Below, piece by piece: positions 1 to 8,825 of a stretch of DNA of 64,000 bases. Where the stretch lies: positions 62,001 through 126,000 of the forward strand of contig JAFUBX010000021.1 in assembly GCA_017459985.1 (NCBI GenBank), written 5' to 3'. The notes beneath the pieces are model-generated. The model was not told the origin of the DNA. It worked only from the letters and a program-made list of their open reading frames with translations, and ran no database searches. Each line of letters begins with the position of its first letter. Position 1 is the stretch's first letter. A program made the translations under genes and the position numbers. Origin of the DNA: Parasporobacterium sp. GTDB taxonomy: Bacteria > Bacillota > Clostridia > Lachnospirales > Lachnospiraceae.

Positions 1-2
1 TT

Positions 3-371
3 GGAGAGGTGGGCGACTACGTTGCCCTGGAGGTCAATATGCGGCCCGCCGGAGGATACACGCCGGATATGATGAATTTTGCCCATTCCACGGATGTGTA
101 TCAGATCTGGGCGGATATGGTGACCGCAGACCAGAGACTCCTCCCGGACAGCAAGGATCACCACTGGTGCGTTTACGCCGGCCGGAAGGACTGGTTCGAA
201 TATGTCCACACTCATGAGGAGATCCTGGAGAAATACGGAAGCCGCATCGTGATGTGCGAGCGGATGCCGGAGCTGATGTGGGCGACCATGGGCAATCAGA
301 TGTATACGGCCCATGCGGCCAGCGAGGAAGACGCCCTGGAATTCATCCGGTTCATTCAGGAGCGGAGATAA
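3..371 (+). CDS. ATP-grasp ligase, C-terminal part (5' end outside window)
   Basis: The reading frame is open from the window edge to a TAA stop. The visible 122 residues begin with a stretch (ALEVNMRPAGGYTPDMMN) that resembles the metal- and ATP-binding end of ATP-grasp carboxylate-amine/thiol ligases, where a Glu and an Asn coordinate Mg-ATP, followed by a short helical tail. Such enzymes activate a carboxylate as an acyl phosphate and join it to an amine; the substrate cannot be told from this fragment. The first ATG inside the window (position 9) is almost certainly internal, because the motif needs the preceding ATP-grasp core. No operon partner is visible on the 3' side: 187 bp separate it from the ABC operon. 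Confidence 0.7.
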   Translation, partial: GEVGDYVALEVNMRPAGGYTPDMMNFAHSTDVYQIWADMVTADQRLLPDSKDHHWCVYAGRKDWFEYVHTHEEILEKYGSRIVMCERMPELMWATMGNQMYTAHAASEEDALEFIRFIQERR

Positions 372-558
372 GCGGTTTTGCGATCAATTTCCGCTTCATC
401 CGGGAACGGTGATAGCAGACCTGAACTGCCGGGGATATTCCCATCTGCATTTCAGGTTTGCTTTTTTACTGCACTTGATTAAAATTCTTCTTTTCTAATC
501 CTTCTATTTGTTATAAACTAAGAGCCAAATACATTTGTTATTTAATTAGGAGGAAAAT

Positions 559-1401
559 ATGAAAAAGCTAATCGTAATCGCACTTGCTCTTATGCTGCTG
601 ATCGCAACCCCTGTCTTCGCAGAGGAAGCAATCCCCGGAGTGGAAGACGGCGTACTGACCGTTGCCATGGAATGTGCCTACGCTCCCTACAACTGGGCCC
701 AGTCCGATGACTCCAACGGAGCTGTTCCGATCAAGGATTCTCTGCTGTATGCCAACGGCTATGATGTTATGACCGCTAAGGCGATCTGTGAAGCCAACGG
801 CTGGGATCTGGAAGTTCTGCAGCTGGATTGGGATTCTCTGATCCCCGCTGTACAGTCCGGCATCTGTGACGCTGTCATCGCCGGCCAGAGTATGACCTCA
901 GAACGTATGGAAGCCGTTGATTTTGCAGGCCCGTATCTGTATGCCACCATCGTCTGCCTGACAAAACAGGACAGCCCCTTCGCAGAAGCCAAGGGAATCT
1001 CCAATCTGAAGGGCGGCACCTGCACCAGCCAGAGCGGAACCATCTGGTATGATTCCTGCCTGCCTCAGATCCCGGAAGCACAGATCGGCATGCCGGCAGA
1101 ATCCGCACCGGCAATGTTAATGGCATTGGAATCCGGAATGGTGGATTTCGTCTGCACGGATATGCCGACCGCCCAGGGTGCGCTGATCGCTTATCCGGAT
1201 CTGGTCATCCTTGATTTTGCGGGAAGCGGAGATGATTTTGAAGTTTCCGACGAAGAGGTCAACATCGGCATTTCCATTCAGAAGGGAAATACCGCGCTGG
1301 TGGATGCTGTCAACAGCTATCTGAGCGACAAGACCGCAGAGGATTTCAATCAGCTGATGCAGGAAGCCATCAAGATCCAGCCGCTGAGCGAAGAAGAATA
1401 A
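559..1401 (+). CDS. Polar amino acid ABC transporter, substrate-binding protein
   Basis: Extracellular binding protein of the SBP_bac_3 family (280 aa, a typical length). Residues 1-21 form a classic signal peptide (MKK, hydrophobic core, VFA cleavage); there is no lipobox Cys, so anchoring by a lipid is not predicted. Residues about 32-270 carry the two-lobe fold, with the family-like stretch GQSMTSERMEAVDFAGPY. The start is firm: AGGAGG lies 5 nt upstream of the ATG. It is the first gene of a three-gene operon with the permease and ATPase that follow on the same strand. Substrate is probably a polar amino acid or related compound; the exact ligand cannot be read from sequence. Confidence 0.92.
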   Translation: MKKLIVIALALMLLIATPVFAEEAIPGVEDGVLTVAMECAYAPYNWAQSDDSNGAVPIKDSLLYANGYDVMTAKAICEANGWDLEVLQLDWDSLIPAVQSGICDAVIAGQSMTSERMEAVDFAGPYLYATIVCLTKQDSPFAEAKGISNLKGGTCTSQSGTIWYDSCLPQIPEAQIGMPAESAPAMLMALESGMVDFVCTDMPTAQGALIAYPDLVILDFAGSGDDFEVSDEEVNIGISIQKGNTALVDAVNSYLSDKTAEDFNQLMQEAIKIQPLSEEE

Positions 1402-1424
1402 TCGAATAAGGATGTGCAACTATT

Positions 1425-2255
1425 ATGTTTTCACAGCTTCTTTCTGATATTGGCAGTCTCTGGGAAAAATACGGGACGGTATATCTGACAGGAATTGCCA
1501 ATACATTAATCTTAGCAGTCACCGCCACATTGATCGGCTGTATCATCGGATTTTTCTGCGGCATTCTGCAGACGATCCCGTACAATTCCAACGACAATGT
1601 GTTCAAACGCTTTGTACTGAAGCTGATCCGGATCATCATCCGGGTCTATGTGGAAGTTTTCCGTGGCACGCCCATGATCCTGCAGGCCGTATTTATTTAT
1701 TACGGCCTGCCGTATTTCTTCAATGTGGCATTCAAGGATATCTGGACCGTCAGCATCATCGTCGTTTCCATCAATACCGGCGCGTACATGGCAGAATCCG
1801 TCCGCGGCGGAATCATGAGTATCGATGTGGGCCAGTTCGAAGGCGCCAAGGCCATCGGCATGAATCACTGGCAGACCATGCTCTACGTCGTCCTGCCCCA
1901 GACGCTGCGGAACATCATGCCGCAGATCGGAAACAACTATATTATCAATGTCAAGGATACGTCCGTCATGTTCATCATCGGTTTCTCCGATTTCTTTGCA
2001 GTGCACAAAATGGTGTCCGGAGCCGTGTTCAAATATTTCCCGTCCGCTTTTATGGAAATGGCGGGGTATCTGTTCCTGACTCTGCTGGCGTCCTTCCTGC
2101 TGCGCAGAATTGAGAAAAAGATGAAGGGCAAGTCGAATTACGAGCTGGTCGGCGAGGATCAGCTGGTCCTGACTGCCGGTACCTACAGTTATCCGAAATC
2201 CAACGGATCACCCTTTGATGAGGTCAGCAAAGAGTATAAAGGAGAGACAAAATGA
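1425..2255 (+). CDS. Polar amino acid ABC transporter, permease
   Basis: Integral membrane permease of the HisM/GlnP family (276 aa). An N-terminal hydrophobic segment (about residues 20-50) is followed by [11 protein letters not shown], a hallmark of amino acid permeases, and by an EAA loop around residues 135-155 ([12 protein letters not shown]) that docks on the ATPase. The C-terminal tail of about 45 residues after the last membrane segment is polar and longer than usual. It sits 23 bp after the binding protein gene and overlaps the ATPase start by 4 bp (ATGA), so the three are translationally linked. Confidence 0.92.
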   Translation: MFSQLLSDIGSLWEKYGTVYLTGIANTLILAVTATLIGCIIGFFCGILQTIPYNSNDNVFKRFVLKLIRIIIRVYVEVFRGTPMILQAVFIYYGLPYFFNVAFKDIWTVSIIVVSINTGAYMAESVRGGIMSIDVGQFEGAKAIGMNHWQTMLYVVLPQTLRNIMPQIGNNYIINVKDTSVMFIIGFSDFFAVHKMVSGAVFKYFPSAFMEMAGYLFLTLLASFLLRRIEKKMKGKSNYELVGEDQLVLTAGTYSYPKSNGSPFDEVSKEYKGETK

Positions 2256-2995
2256 GCGAACACATTCTGGAAATCCGTCATCTCTCAAAAGCCTTTGGAT
2301 CTCACGCCGTGCTGAAGGATATTGATTTTACAGTAGATCAGGGGGATGTGACGACCATCATCGGCGCCAGCGGCAGCGGCAAATCCACTCTGCTGCGCTG
2401 TATCAATCTGCTGGAGACCCTGACCACCGGCGAGATCTATTTCCACGGACAGGATGTTTCCAAAGGCCGCTTCAGTCCCTCCGCCTACCGGGCAAAGGTG
2501 GGCATGGTGTTCCAGAGCTTCAATCTGTTCAATAACATGACCGTGCTCGGAAACTGCATGATCGGACAGCAGAAGGTCTCCCATGTTGCGAAGGACGAAG
2601 CCCGGCAGCGCGCCATCTACTATCTGAACAAGGTCGGCATGGCGCCGTATATCAACGCCCGGCCGGATCAGATCTCCGGCGGCCAGAAACAGCGCGTGGC
2701 GATTGCCCGTGCTCTGGCCATGGAACCGGAAGTGCTTCTGTTCGATGAACCGACCTCCGCACTGGATCCCGAGATGGTCGGCGAAGTTCTGGACGTTATG
2801 AAATCCCTGGCCACCAAGGACCGGATGACCATGCTGGTCGTGACGCACGAGATGGCCTTCGCCCGGGATGTCAGCACCCACGTGGTCTACATGGCGGACG
2901 GAGTCATCGAGGAAGAAGGTCCGCCCCATAAGATCTTCACCAATCCGGAAAATCAGAAGACCCGGGATTTCCTGCGGAGGATTCTGAATGACTGA
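2252..2995 (+). CDS. Polar amino acid ABC transporter, ATP-binding protein
   Basis: Cytoplasmic ATPase of the GlnQ/HisP type, 247 aa. Walker [10 protein letters not shown] lies at residues 38-46, the Q-loop near 88, the signature [10 protein letters not shown] at 141-150, Walker B LLFDEPTS at 162-169 and the switch His in VVTHEM. It energises uptake through the permease encoded just upstream, with which it overlaps by 4 bp. A hairpin followed by a T-rich stretch begins about 58 bp after the stop, closing the operon. All catalytic motifs are intact. Confidence 0.95.
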   Translation: MSEHILEIRHLSKAFGSHAVLKDIDFTVDQGDVTTIIGASGSGKSTLLRCINLLETLTTGEIYFHGQDVSKGRFSPSAYRAKVGMVFQSFNLFNNMTVLGNCMIGQQKVSHVAKDEARQRAIYYLNKVGMAPYINARPDQISGGQKQRVAIARALAMEPEVLLFDEPTSALDPEMVGEVLDVMKSLATKDRMTMLVVTHEMAFARDVSTHVVYMADGVIEEEGPPHKIFTNPENQKTRDFLRRILND

Positions 2996-3052
2996 TAGCC
3001 GGAAATGAACCGGCAGCCGGGCTGGACTGACCGCCATAATTGACTGATAGCC

Positions 3053-3085
3053 GAAGAGGCCGCCGCACTCAGCGACGACCTCTTC
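3053..3085 (+). terminator. Rho-independent terminator of the amino acid ABC operon
   Basis: GAAGAGG and CCTCTTC form a perfect 7-bp outer stem with further partial pairing inside, followed at once by TTTATTTAT. It lies 58 bp after the stop of the ATPase gene on the same strand and ahead of the 3.1-kb repeat element. Confidence 0.75.
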
Positions 3086-3093
3086 TTTATTTA

Positions 3094-3437
3094 TCATGTG
3101 TTTTTCGAGATTTTTATTATCTGCATGACCTTCCCTCCCGGATGTCATGCAATTTACCGCAATGCTGCAATTTTTCGTCAGCCGCTGTCAAAAATCTCAC
3201 GCAATGCTGCAATTTTTCGTCAACGGGCCCTGTTGATGGTGATTTCTGCCGAAAAACTCACGCATTGCTGCATTTTTTTGTCAAAAACAGGGTCCGCAGG
3301 AGTTGTCTGCCGAAAATCTCACGCATTGCTGCAATTTTTCGTCAAGCCCTGTCAGAAACTGCGAGCATTGCGGTGCCAGACCTCGATATTCCATTGGAAT
3401 GTCTTGCGTTTTTCGAAATTTCCATTTTTCGCATGAC
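3094..3437. repeat. Four-hairpin dispersed element, copy 1
   Basis: Non-coding element related over roughly 300 bp to the copy at 17855-18169. It contains four 23-bp units of the form CGCAWTGCTGCAATTTTTCG(TCA) starting at 3158, 3200, 3261 and 3322, a spacing of 42, 61 and 61 bp that is identical in the second copy. Upstream of several units lies TGCCGAAAA, which pairs imperfectly with TTTTTCGTCA to make a hairpin. The element is bracketed by a ~35-bp imperfect direct repeat (3094-3129 and 3401-3437) containing GTTTTTCGARATTT and ending in GCATGAC. From 3431 to about 3506 follow further short repeats built on ATGACT. Because 61 is not a multiple of three, the open frames crossing it are not a conserved protein. 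Confidence 0.85.
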
Positions 3438-3526
3438 TATCGCCATGACTGCTGCCATGACTGGCACTATGACTATCGCCATGTCTGCCGCTATGACTGG
3501 CCCTGGTTTCTGCAGGTCCGGCCGGA

Positions 3527-4342
3527 TCAGTCCAGGATCCTGCCGTCCCGGGAGATGGTGACCACCTGCCAGGGGATGAACTTCCCGCTGTTTCGGAGGG
3601 CAGTCTCTGCGGCTCTCTGCAGTCCGCCGCAGCAGGGCACTTCCATCCGGACGATCATCACGCTTTTCACTTCATTGTTTGCGATGATCTCCGTCAGTTT
3701 TTCGGAGTAATCGATGTCATCCAGCTTCGGACATCCGATCAGTGTGATCCTGCCCCTCATGAATTCTTCGTGCATGTTGGCATAGGCATAAGCGGTGCAG
3801 TCTGCTGCGATCAGCAGCTTTGCACCGTCATAAAAAGGTGCCTTTGTCGGAAGAAGTTTGATCTGGCAGGGCCACTGATTCAGCCGGGAAACCGGCTTCG
3901 CTTCATATGCTGCCCCTGCAGCCGCGTCGCCTGTACCGCCTGCTCCGGCCTGCGGCACTGCATTTTCTTCCTTCATCCGGTCAAACATCATAAACCGGGA
4001 TCCCGGACAACCCTGTCCCGCCGCATGCTGCGACATTTCCTGCATCATCCTTTTTTCATTTTCCGTCATATCCTGCTCCTCCCCGGCAGTCCTCTGCACT
4101 TTCGCTTTCCTCTGGCTCTCTTTCACCGCCGCCTCATCATAGGCTGGAGCCTCCCGCTCTTCAAACGTAATGGCACCGGTCGGACAATTCGGCAGGCAAT
4201 CTCCGAACCCGTCACAGAAATTCTCCCGGACCAGCCGGGCTTTTCCGTCCACCATATCGATGGCTCCCTCGTGGCAGGCCTGCGCACACAGACCGCAGCC
4301 GTTGCACTTCTCTTCATCTATGTGAATGATCTTGCGTATCAT
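3527..4342 (-). CDS. 4Fe-4S binding protein with Cys-rich C-terminal domain
   Basis: Cytoplasmic iron-sulfur protein of about 271 aa. Residues about 8-60 hold two ferredoxin-type clusters (CNGCGLCAQACH and a variant CDGFGDCLPNCP with spacing unlike a canonical CxxCxxC). A low-complexity linker with a Cys near the middle leads to a C-terminal domain of about 110 residues with conserved-looking Cys in LLIAADCTAYAYA, LIGCPKLDD and EVPCCGG. Similar proteins are common single genes in clostridia; their partner is not established. The start is chosen at the third codon of the longest frame: AGGAGG lies 8 nt upstream of the ATG at 4342, but only 2 nt upstream of the ATG at 4348. It stands alone, convergent with the amino acid transport operon. 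Confidence 0.85.
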   Translation of the reverse strand: MIRKIIHIDEEKCNGCGLCAQACHEGAIDMVDGKARLVRENFCDGFGDCLPNCPTGAITFEEREAPAYDEAAVKESQRKAKVQRTAGEEQDMTENEKRMMQEMSQHAAGQGCPGSRFMMFDRMKEENAVPQAGAGGTGDAAAGAAYEAKPVSRLNQWPCQIKLLPTKAPFYDGAKLLIAADCTAYAYANMHEEFMRGRITLIGCPKLDDIDYSEKLTEIIANNEVKSVMIVRMEVPCCGGLQRAAETALRNSGKFIPWQVVTISRDGRILD

Positions 4343-4467
4343 TTCCATATCCTCCTATCTCAAATATCCGTTGATGCAGCCTTTTCTTATAATGATTATA
4401 CCTGTGGACAGCCTGAAAATCTGTATCCGGAGATACACATTGCCCATTTTTGTGTCTAATGTTATTG

Positions 4468-4539
4468 TCCGGGGAAATGTCAACGTCCAGAAAAATGCCG
4501 GCAACCGGAAAATGTCAGCAGCCGGGGAAATGTCAGTAC
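4468..4539. repeat. Short degenerate tandem repeat, 17-18 bp unit
   Basis: Four imperfect consecutive copies of a unit close to CCGGGGAAATGTCAG (variants CCAGAAAAATGCCGG and CCGGAAAATGTCAGC). It lies in the 347-bp gap between two minus-strand genes. The plus-strand frames crossing it resemble no protein. The rest of the gap (4343-4467 and 4540-4689) shows nothing definite beyond AT-rich sequence near 4390-4405 that could hold the promoter of the ferredoxin-like gene. Confidence 0.5.
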
Positions 4540-4689
4540 CAGGGGCCAAAAGATCTGGACAGGAAATCCGGGAACGGCTGGCATCCGTCCGGCATCATAT
4601 TCAGCATTATGACCGGGAGGAAACGATCTTCCGCCTGCTTCCAATGCGGAGGGACGCTGATCTATATCGTTCTGCGATAATACGGTTTC

Positions 4690-5741
4690 CTAAACGTTCA
4701 TGAACTCCCGAAGGACGCTGATGCCCGCCTCCGGATACCAGTCAAAATGCAGACGCATTTCGCTGCTTTCCCATTCCTGCGGATAAATCGTCTCTTCCCA
4801 GTCCACCGGGCAGGCCGGCGGCTGCGGGGAAGCAGCCGCACGCAGAAATCCGGCCAGCTCGTCTTTTTCATTTTCTGTCAGGACGCCCGGCTTCACGGAA
4901 ACAAAGAACGGAGTTCCGCTGGAAGCCAGCAGCTGTCCCCATCGGCGGTTGTATTCCCACGGAATCTCACCGGTAATTCCCAGACAGTCCGCGTCGCAAT
5001 CGAAAAATGTATGATGCTGGGGCATCCGCATAGCAAGAGCGTTGACGCCCATCCGCATCGTTCTCTCCCATTCAAATCCGGAGGTGTCGTCCCCGGTCCG
5101 GTGCAGATGCTCCAGCCCCGCGGTCAGATGCCCTATCACATTACACCCGAGGATCAGGGTATGATACGCAGATGCCGCCTCCTGCTGCAGCCGGGCCTCT
5201 TCCGGAAGCGAAATTTCTTCTGAATTCAGACGCTTTCTTAAAATCCTTGCTTCCTCCGGAAGGTCCGCTTCTCTATCCAGCAGCGGACGGAACCAGATTC
5301 CGGGAATGGCGCCTCTGGCCCGGATTTCCCCGGCAAGCCGTTCCATGTCAGGGAAATACCGGTTCCCGCGATCCCACGGTCCTCCGTTATAGGCATCCGT
5401 CCTGCTCTTCTGCCACCCGTCATCGATCACCATATACGGCCGGTTGGGCAGGCCTTCCGTCATGCTGATCAGATAATCGGTATCCGCAAGGATCTCCTCT
5501 TCGCTGCTGTGCCCATAGGCATAATACCAGTTATTGCTGCCATACACCGGCTGCGGCGGCAGAATGGGACCCGGACACCGCAGCCGAAAACCTCATTTCC
5601 CCTGTGCATCAGAAAATACCAAGGCATTGCGCGATAGGGAACCATTCCTGACCAGCCCGCATTGCCGGGCTGTCTGCTGCATTCCCCTCCTTCATAGGAG
5701 ATCATCACCAGATCCGGCATCCGTTCCTGTATTCGTTCCAT
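4690..5741 (-). pseudogene. GH36-like alpha-galactosidase-type protein, frameshifted
   Basis: Two overlapping minus-strand frames together give one protein of about 350 aa. The first (from ATG 5741) runs through PYRAMPWYFLMHRGNEVFGCGVR; the second continues as PILPPQPVYGSNNWYYAYGH and on to the stop at 4690. A single missing base near 5565-5575 would join them. The second part has features of the catalytic barrel of alpha-galactosidase-type glycosidases: VIDDGWQ, GIWFRPL, and HHTFFDCDADCLG with acidic residues. It may hydrolyse alpha-galactosides if the frame is intact in the living strain. The start is short for the family, so the beta-sandwich N-terminal domain is lacking. It follows the anion transporter gene by 45 bp, suggesting co-transcription. 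Alternatives are another GH-D clan enzyme or a sequencing error. Confidence 0.6.
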
Positions 5742-5786
5742 ATTACCTCTCTATTTTTCATTTCCGACCGCAGAGCGATCACATAA

Positions 5787-6908
5787 CTATCGTATGGCGT
5801 AATAAAGAGCCAGCAAAAGTCCCAGACAGATCAGATTCATGAGTGTGAACCACCCCAGATAACGCCCTTTTTTCTCATTGTAATTATGCGCCAGGACCTT
5901 AAAGGAGATCAGGCTGGCCATGGATGCGATCAGGGTCCCGAGACCGCCCAGATTCACCCCGATGATCAGGCCGGAATACTCCTGCGTAAAGCGGGACAGC
6001 AGCAGAGCAGCGGGCACATTGCTGATTGCCTGGCTGGAGATCACGCCCGTGATCACCTCCCGGCCCTCGATCATGGTGGTCAGGAACTGCCGGACAGCCG
6101 GAATATTTCCAAGATTTCCGGTAAAAATAAAGAATCCTACAAAGGTCAGAAGCAGCGCGTAATCCACACTGATCAGAGCCCTCCGGCCGATCCACAGCGC
6201 AACTACGAGGACCGCACCTGCCAAAATCCAGTAAGGAATCCACCTCATCACCACAAGAAGGGCCAAAACAAACAGACAGCCATACAAAATACTGTTCCGG
6301 CCAGCCGCCTTTGCTGCCGCAGTCTTCTCCGCGGGAACTTCCCGGATCGGTTCATTCTTTCGTTTCAGGAAGCAGACGGAAATGATCAGGATCCCCAGAG
6401 TCAGTGCGCTGTAGGGCAGCATCAGTCTGAGAAACGCTCCGATGGACATCCCGGAGAGCCCGTACAGATAGAGATTCTGTGGGTTTCCCACGGGGGTCAG
6501 CATACTGCCGAGATTGGCCACTATCGTCTGCAGCACCACCACCGGGATCAGAAGATCCTCCCGGTCCGTCTGTTTCAGCATATACAGAGCGAACGGAACG
6601 AATGTGATCAGGGCCACATCATTGGTGATCAGCATGCTCAGAAAGAAGCACAGGAAAATCAGTACCGCCGCCAGCTGCCAGGCCCGGTGGGTTTTCTTCA
6701 GCACCGCGCTTCCGATCCGGGAGAAAAATCCATTTTCCTTCAATCCTTCCATAATGACCATAAGACTCCAGAGAATGCCCAGAGACCGAAGGTCAATGTA
6801 GTCCAGATAGCCCGGATCCGGCGGCACAAAAAAAGCCGAGATAATGGCTGCGGCCCATGCTATGGTGAGAACGGTTTCTTTTTTGATAAACCGGAGGATT
6901 TGTTTCAT
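5787..6908 (-). CDS. SLC13/ArsB-like anion permease
   Basis: Polytopic membrane protein of 373 aa with about ten hydrophobic segments. The segment NLGSMLTPVGNPQN near residue 140 matches the conserved TPVGNPxN signature of the ion transporter superfamily that includes ArsB, NhaD and dicarboxylate carriers, and ISNVPAALLL near 300 is the repeated counterpart. It probably moves an anion coupled to a cation gradient; no arsenic genes are nearby, so arsenite export is unlikely. The start has only a weak ribosome binding site. It precedes the GH36-like remnant by 45 bp on the same strand. Confidence 0.8.
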   Translation of the reverse strand: MKQILRFIKKETVLTIAWAAAIISAFFVPPDPGYLDYIDLRSLGILWSLMVIMEGLKENGFFSRIGSAVLKKTHRAWQLAAVLIFLCFFLSMLITNDVALITFVPFALYMLKQTDREDLLIPVVVLQTIVANLGSMLTPVGNPQNLYLYGLSGMSIGAFLRLMLPYSALTLGILIISVCFLKRKNEPIREVPAEKTAAAKAAGRNSILYGCLFVLALLVVMRWIPYWILAGAVLVVALWIGRRALISVDYALLLTFVGFFIFTGNLGNIPAVRQFLTTMIEGREVITGVISSQAISNVPAALLLSRFTQEYSGLIIGVNLGGLGTLIASMASLISFKVLAHNYNEKKGRYLGWFTLMNLICLGLLLALYYAIR

Positions 6909-6982
6909 AACTGCATTGAATTACCAGGTAAAATATAGCTTTTATTAATAGCTTCTGTTTACTTCAGGCTCCCGCCAATCCG

Positions 6983-7450
6983 TTACTCCTTCAACTCGCG
7001 GCGGGATCTCTGATAATTGCTCTGCCTCTGCGCCAGATTGGAAATGCTTCCGATGGCGACCAGCGCCAGCGGGATCAGTTTTATGGCCTGCACCCAGCTG
7101 CTGAACGCATAGAATTCCAAAAGCACTCCGCAGCCCGCTGCCGCCAGCGTCAAAAGCAAAATCACCCACATCCCCCTGCGGCGGTTCCTCCGGATCAGGC
7201 AGATGATCGCGAAAATGACCACCAGGAACAAATACAGCATTTTATACCCCAGGGCCCTCATCACGGGAACTTCAAATACGATTGCCAGATCCTCCAGAAA
7301 TGGCGTCCCCCGCACTTCGCTGAGATGCCGCACCCCAAGAAACCACGCCTGAAAATCCTCCAGGCGGATCCAGAATTCATAAACGGACAATCCCAGCAGA
7401 ATCAGCGCGCCGATTGTGAGAGGATGCCTGCCGATCAGGTTTTTTCGCAT
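6983..7450 (-). CDS. Hypothetical membrane protein, four predicted TM segments
   Basis: A 155-aa protein with hydrophobic stretches at about residues 10-28, 68-86, 95-112 and 117-137 and a basic C-terminal tail (QRQSNYQRSRRELKE). I do not recognise the family. The ATG has AAGGAG about 6 nt upstream, and the gene overlaps the end of the aldo/keto reductase gene by 16 bp, so it is probably translated from the same message. Nothing in its neighbourhood fixes a role. Confidence 0.65.
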   Translation of the reverse strand: MRKNLIGRHPLTIGALILLGLSVYEFWIRLEDFQAWFLGVRHLSEVRGTPFLEDLAIVFEVPVMRALGYKMLYLFLVVIFAIICLIRRNRRRGMWVILLLTLAAAGCGVLLEFYAFSSWVQAIKLIPLALVAIGSISNLAQRQSNYQRSRRELKE

Positions 7451-8457
7451 AAGTCGCTCCTTCCCATTTCCTCCACAATTCCGTCGATCCTGCTCAGCTC
7501 TTCTTCTGTGAATGGCGCTCTGTGAATGATCTCCAGATTCTCCAGCAGCTGGGACGGCTTCGACGCACCGACCAGCACGGAAGTCACCACATCATCCTTC
7601 AGGATCCAGTTCAGGGCCATCTGCGCCAGGCTCTGTCCCCGCTCCAGGGCCAGTTCCCGGAGCCTTCGAAGACCGTTGATTTTAGATTCCGTGATCTGCT
7701 CTTCCTGCAGAAATCTGCCGTCAGTTCGCACCCGACTGTCATCCGGAATCCCGTTCAGATACCGGTCGGTCAGAAGCCCCTGGGCCAGGGGGCTGAAAGT
7801 GATCAAGCCCTTCCGGGCCCGTGCCGCGGCCTGTTTCAGCCCATTATTTTCGATCGTGCGGTCCAGAATCGAGTACCGGTTCTGATTGATAACAAAGGGA
7901 CAGTGAAGGTCGGAGAGGATCTTCGCAGCCTGTTCCATGTGCGCTCCGTCATAATTGGAGATTCCGGCATAGATCGCTTTCCCGCTCTTCACGATATCAT
8001 TCAGGGTGTTCATAGTCTCTTCCAGCTCAGTTTCCGGATCCATCCGGTGATGATAGAAGATATCCACATAGTCAAGGCCCATTCGCTCCAGGCTTTGGTC
8101 CAGGCTGGCCATCAGATATTTCCGGCTGCCCCAGTCCCCGTAGGGGCCGTCCCACATCAGATACCCGGCCTTGGTGCTGATGATCAGTTCATCCCGGTAA
8201 GGCTGAAGATCCTCCTTCAGGATCCTGCCGAAATTGTGCTCGGCGCTTCCCGGCTCCGGACCGTAATTGTTGGCCAGATCAAAATGCGTGATCCCGTGAT
8301 CAAAAGCGGTAAACAGCAATGCCTTCATATTGGCGGGATCCCCGGTATCTCCGAAATTATGCCAGAGTCCGAAGGAAACCACCGGCAGCTTCAGTCCACT
8401 GCTGCCGCATCTTCGATATTCCATTGTGTCGTAACGTTTGCTGTCTGCTGTATACAT
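7435..8457 (-). CDS. Aldo/keto reductase, YghZ/Gpr-like
   Basis: NADPH-dependent reductase of the AKR superfamily, 340 aa. The N-terminal GSSGLKLPVVSFGLWHNFGD and the tetrad region FDLANNYGP (Asp, Tyr), STKAGY (Lys) and YHHRMDP (His) are all present. The closest known group is the YghZ / L-glyceraldehyde-3-phosphate reductase clade (AKR14), which detoxifies small aldehydes and methylglyoxal. GAGG lies 5 nt upstream of the ATG. A small membrane protein gene overlaps its 3' end. The substrate in this organism is inferred only. Confidence 0.9.
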   Translation of the reverse strand: MYTADSKRYDTMEYRRCGSSGLKLPVVSFGLWHNFGDTGDPANMKALLFTAFDHGITHFDLANNYGPEPGSAEHNFGRILKEDLQPYRDELIISTKAGYLMWDGPYGDWGSRKYLMASLDQSLERMGLDYVDIFYHHRMDPETELEETMNTLNDIVKSGKAIYAGISNYDGAHMEQAAKILSDLHCPFVINQNRYSILDRTIENNGLKQAAARARKGLITFSPLAQGLLTDRYLNGIPDDSRVRTDGRFLQEEQITESKINGLRRLRELALERGQSLAQMALNWILKDDVVTSVLVGASKPSQLLENLEIIHRAPFTEEELSRIDGIVEEMGRSDLCEKT

Positions 8458-8621
8458 GTTTCCTCGTTTCCTTCCGATCTATTTTTGACGATGTAGCGTT
8501 TTTGTTCTTTATTTCATTTTTCTGCACAAGTACATTCATTATACCCGAGAGATCCCGGCGGGACAATCAGCTGCTGTTATTATCTTTCGTTTCTTTTCGA
8601 TTTTCTGTTAATGGAAAAGGG

Positions 8622-8804
8622 GCTGGCGGGTGACTGATTGTAAATTCAACCTTTTTCCTGATTTACCGCCCACGCTCATAAGGGACTGTGGCGGGTATAT
8701 GGCTTGAAAAATCAACATTCTTCCCAGCTTACCCGCCACACCCCAAGGCAGTCGTGGCGGGTAAACGCAGGAGAATGCTTTATTCCCCATAGCTTACCCG
8801 CCAC
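8622..8804. repeat. Tandem array of three 66-bp hairpin units
   Basis: Three units begin at 8622, 8688 and 8754, an exact 66-bp period. Each is an inverted repeat GTGGCGGGTA ... TACCCGCCAC (the first slightly degenerate) around a loop of about 31 bp, with a 14-15 bp spacer between units. Loop sequences differ but share a pattern (purine-rich GAAAA or GAGAA, later TTC or CCCCATAGC). The array fills the 368-bp gap between two minus-strand genes; 8458-8621 otherwise shows nothing definite beyond a likely promoter for the reductase. Possible roles are a terminator/processing array or a REP-like mobile family. Confidence 0.85.
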
Positions 8805-8825
8805 GCCATAAACCATCTTCATAAA

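Noticed and set aside
3158-3344. CRISPR-like array reading of the four repeats
   Set aside because: Only four units, spacers are themselves conserved between copies and the spacing is unequal (42, 61, 61); no cas genes.
3040-3710. Three overlapping plus-strand frames with repeats such as CCNFSS and AAIFRQ
   Set aside because: They are translations of the hairpin element; the 61-bp period shifts frame, so no protein repeat is conserved.
8608-8790. Minus-strand frame of 60 codons over the hairpin array
   Set aside because: It merely translates the 66-bp repeats (22 codons per unit); no start signal and no family.
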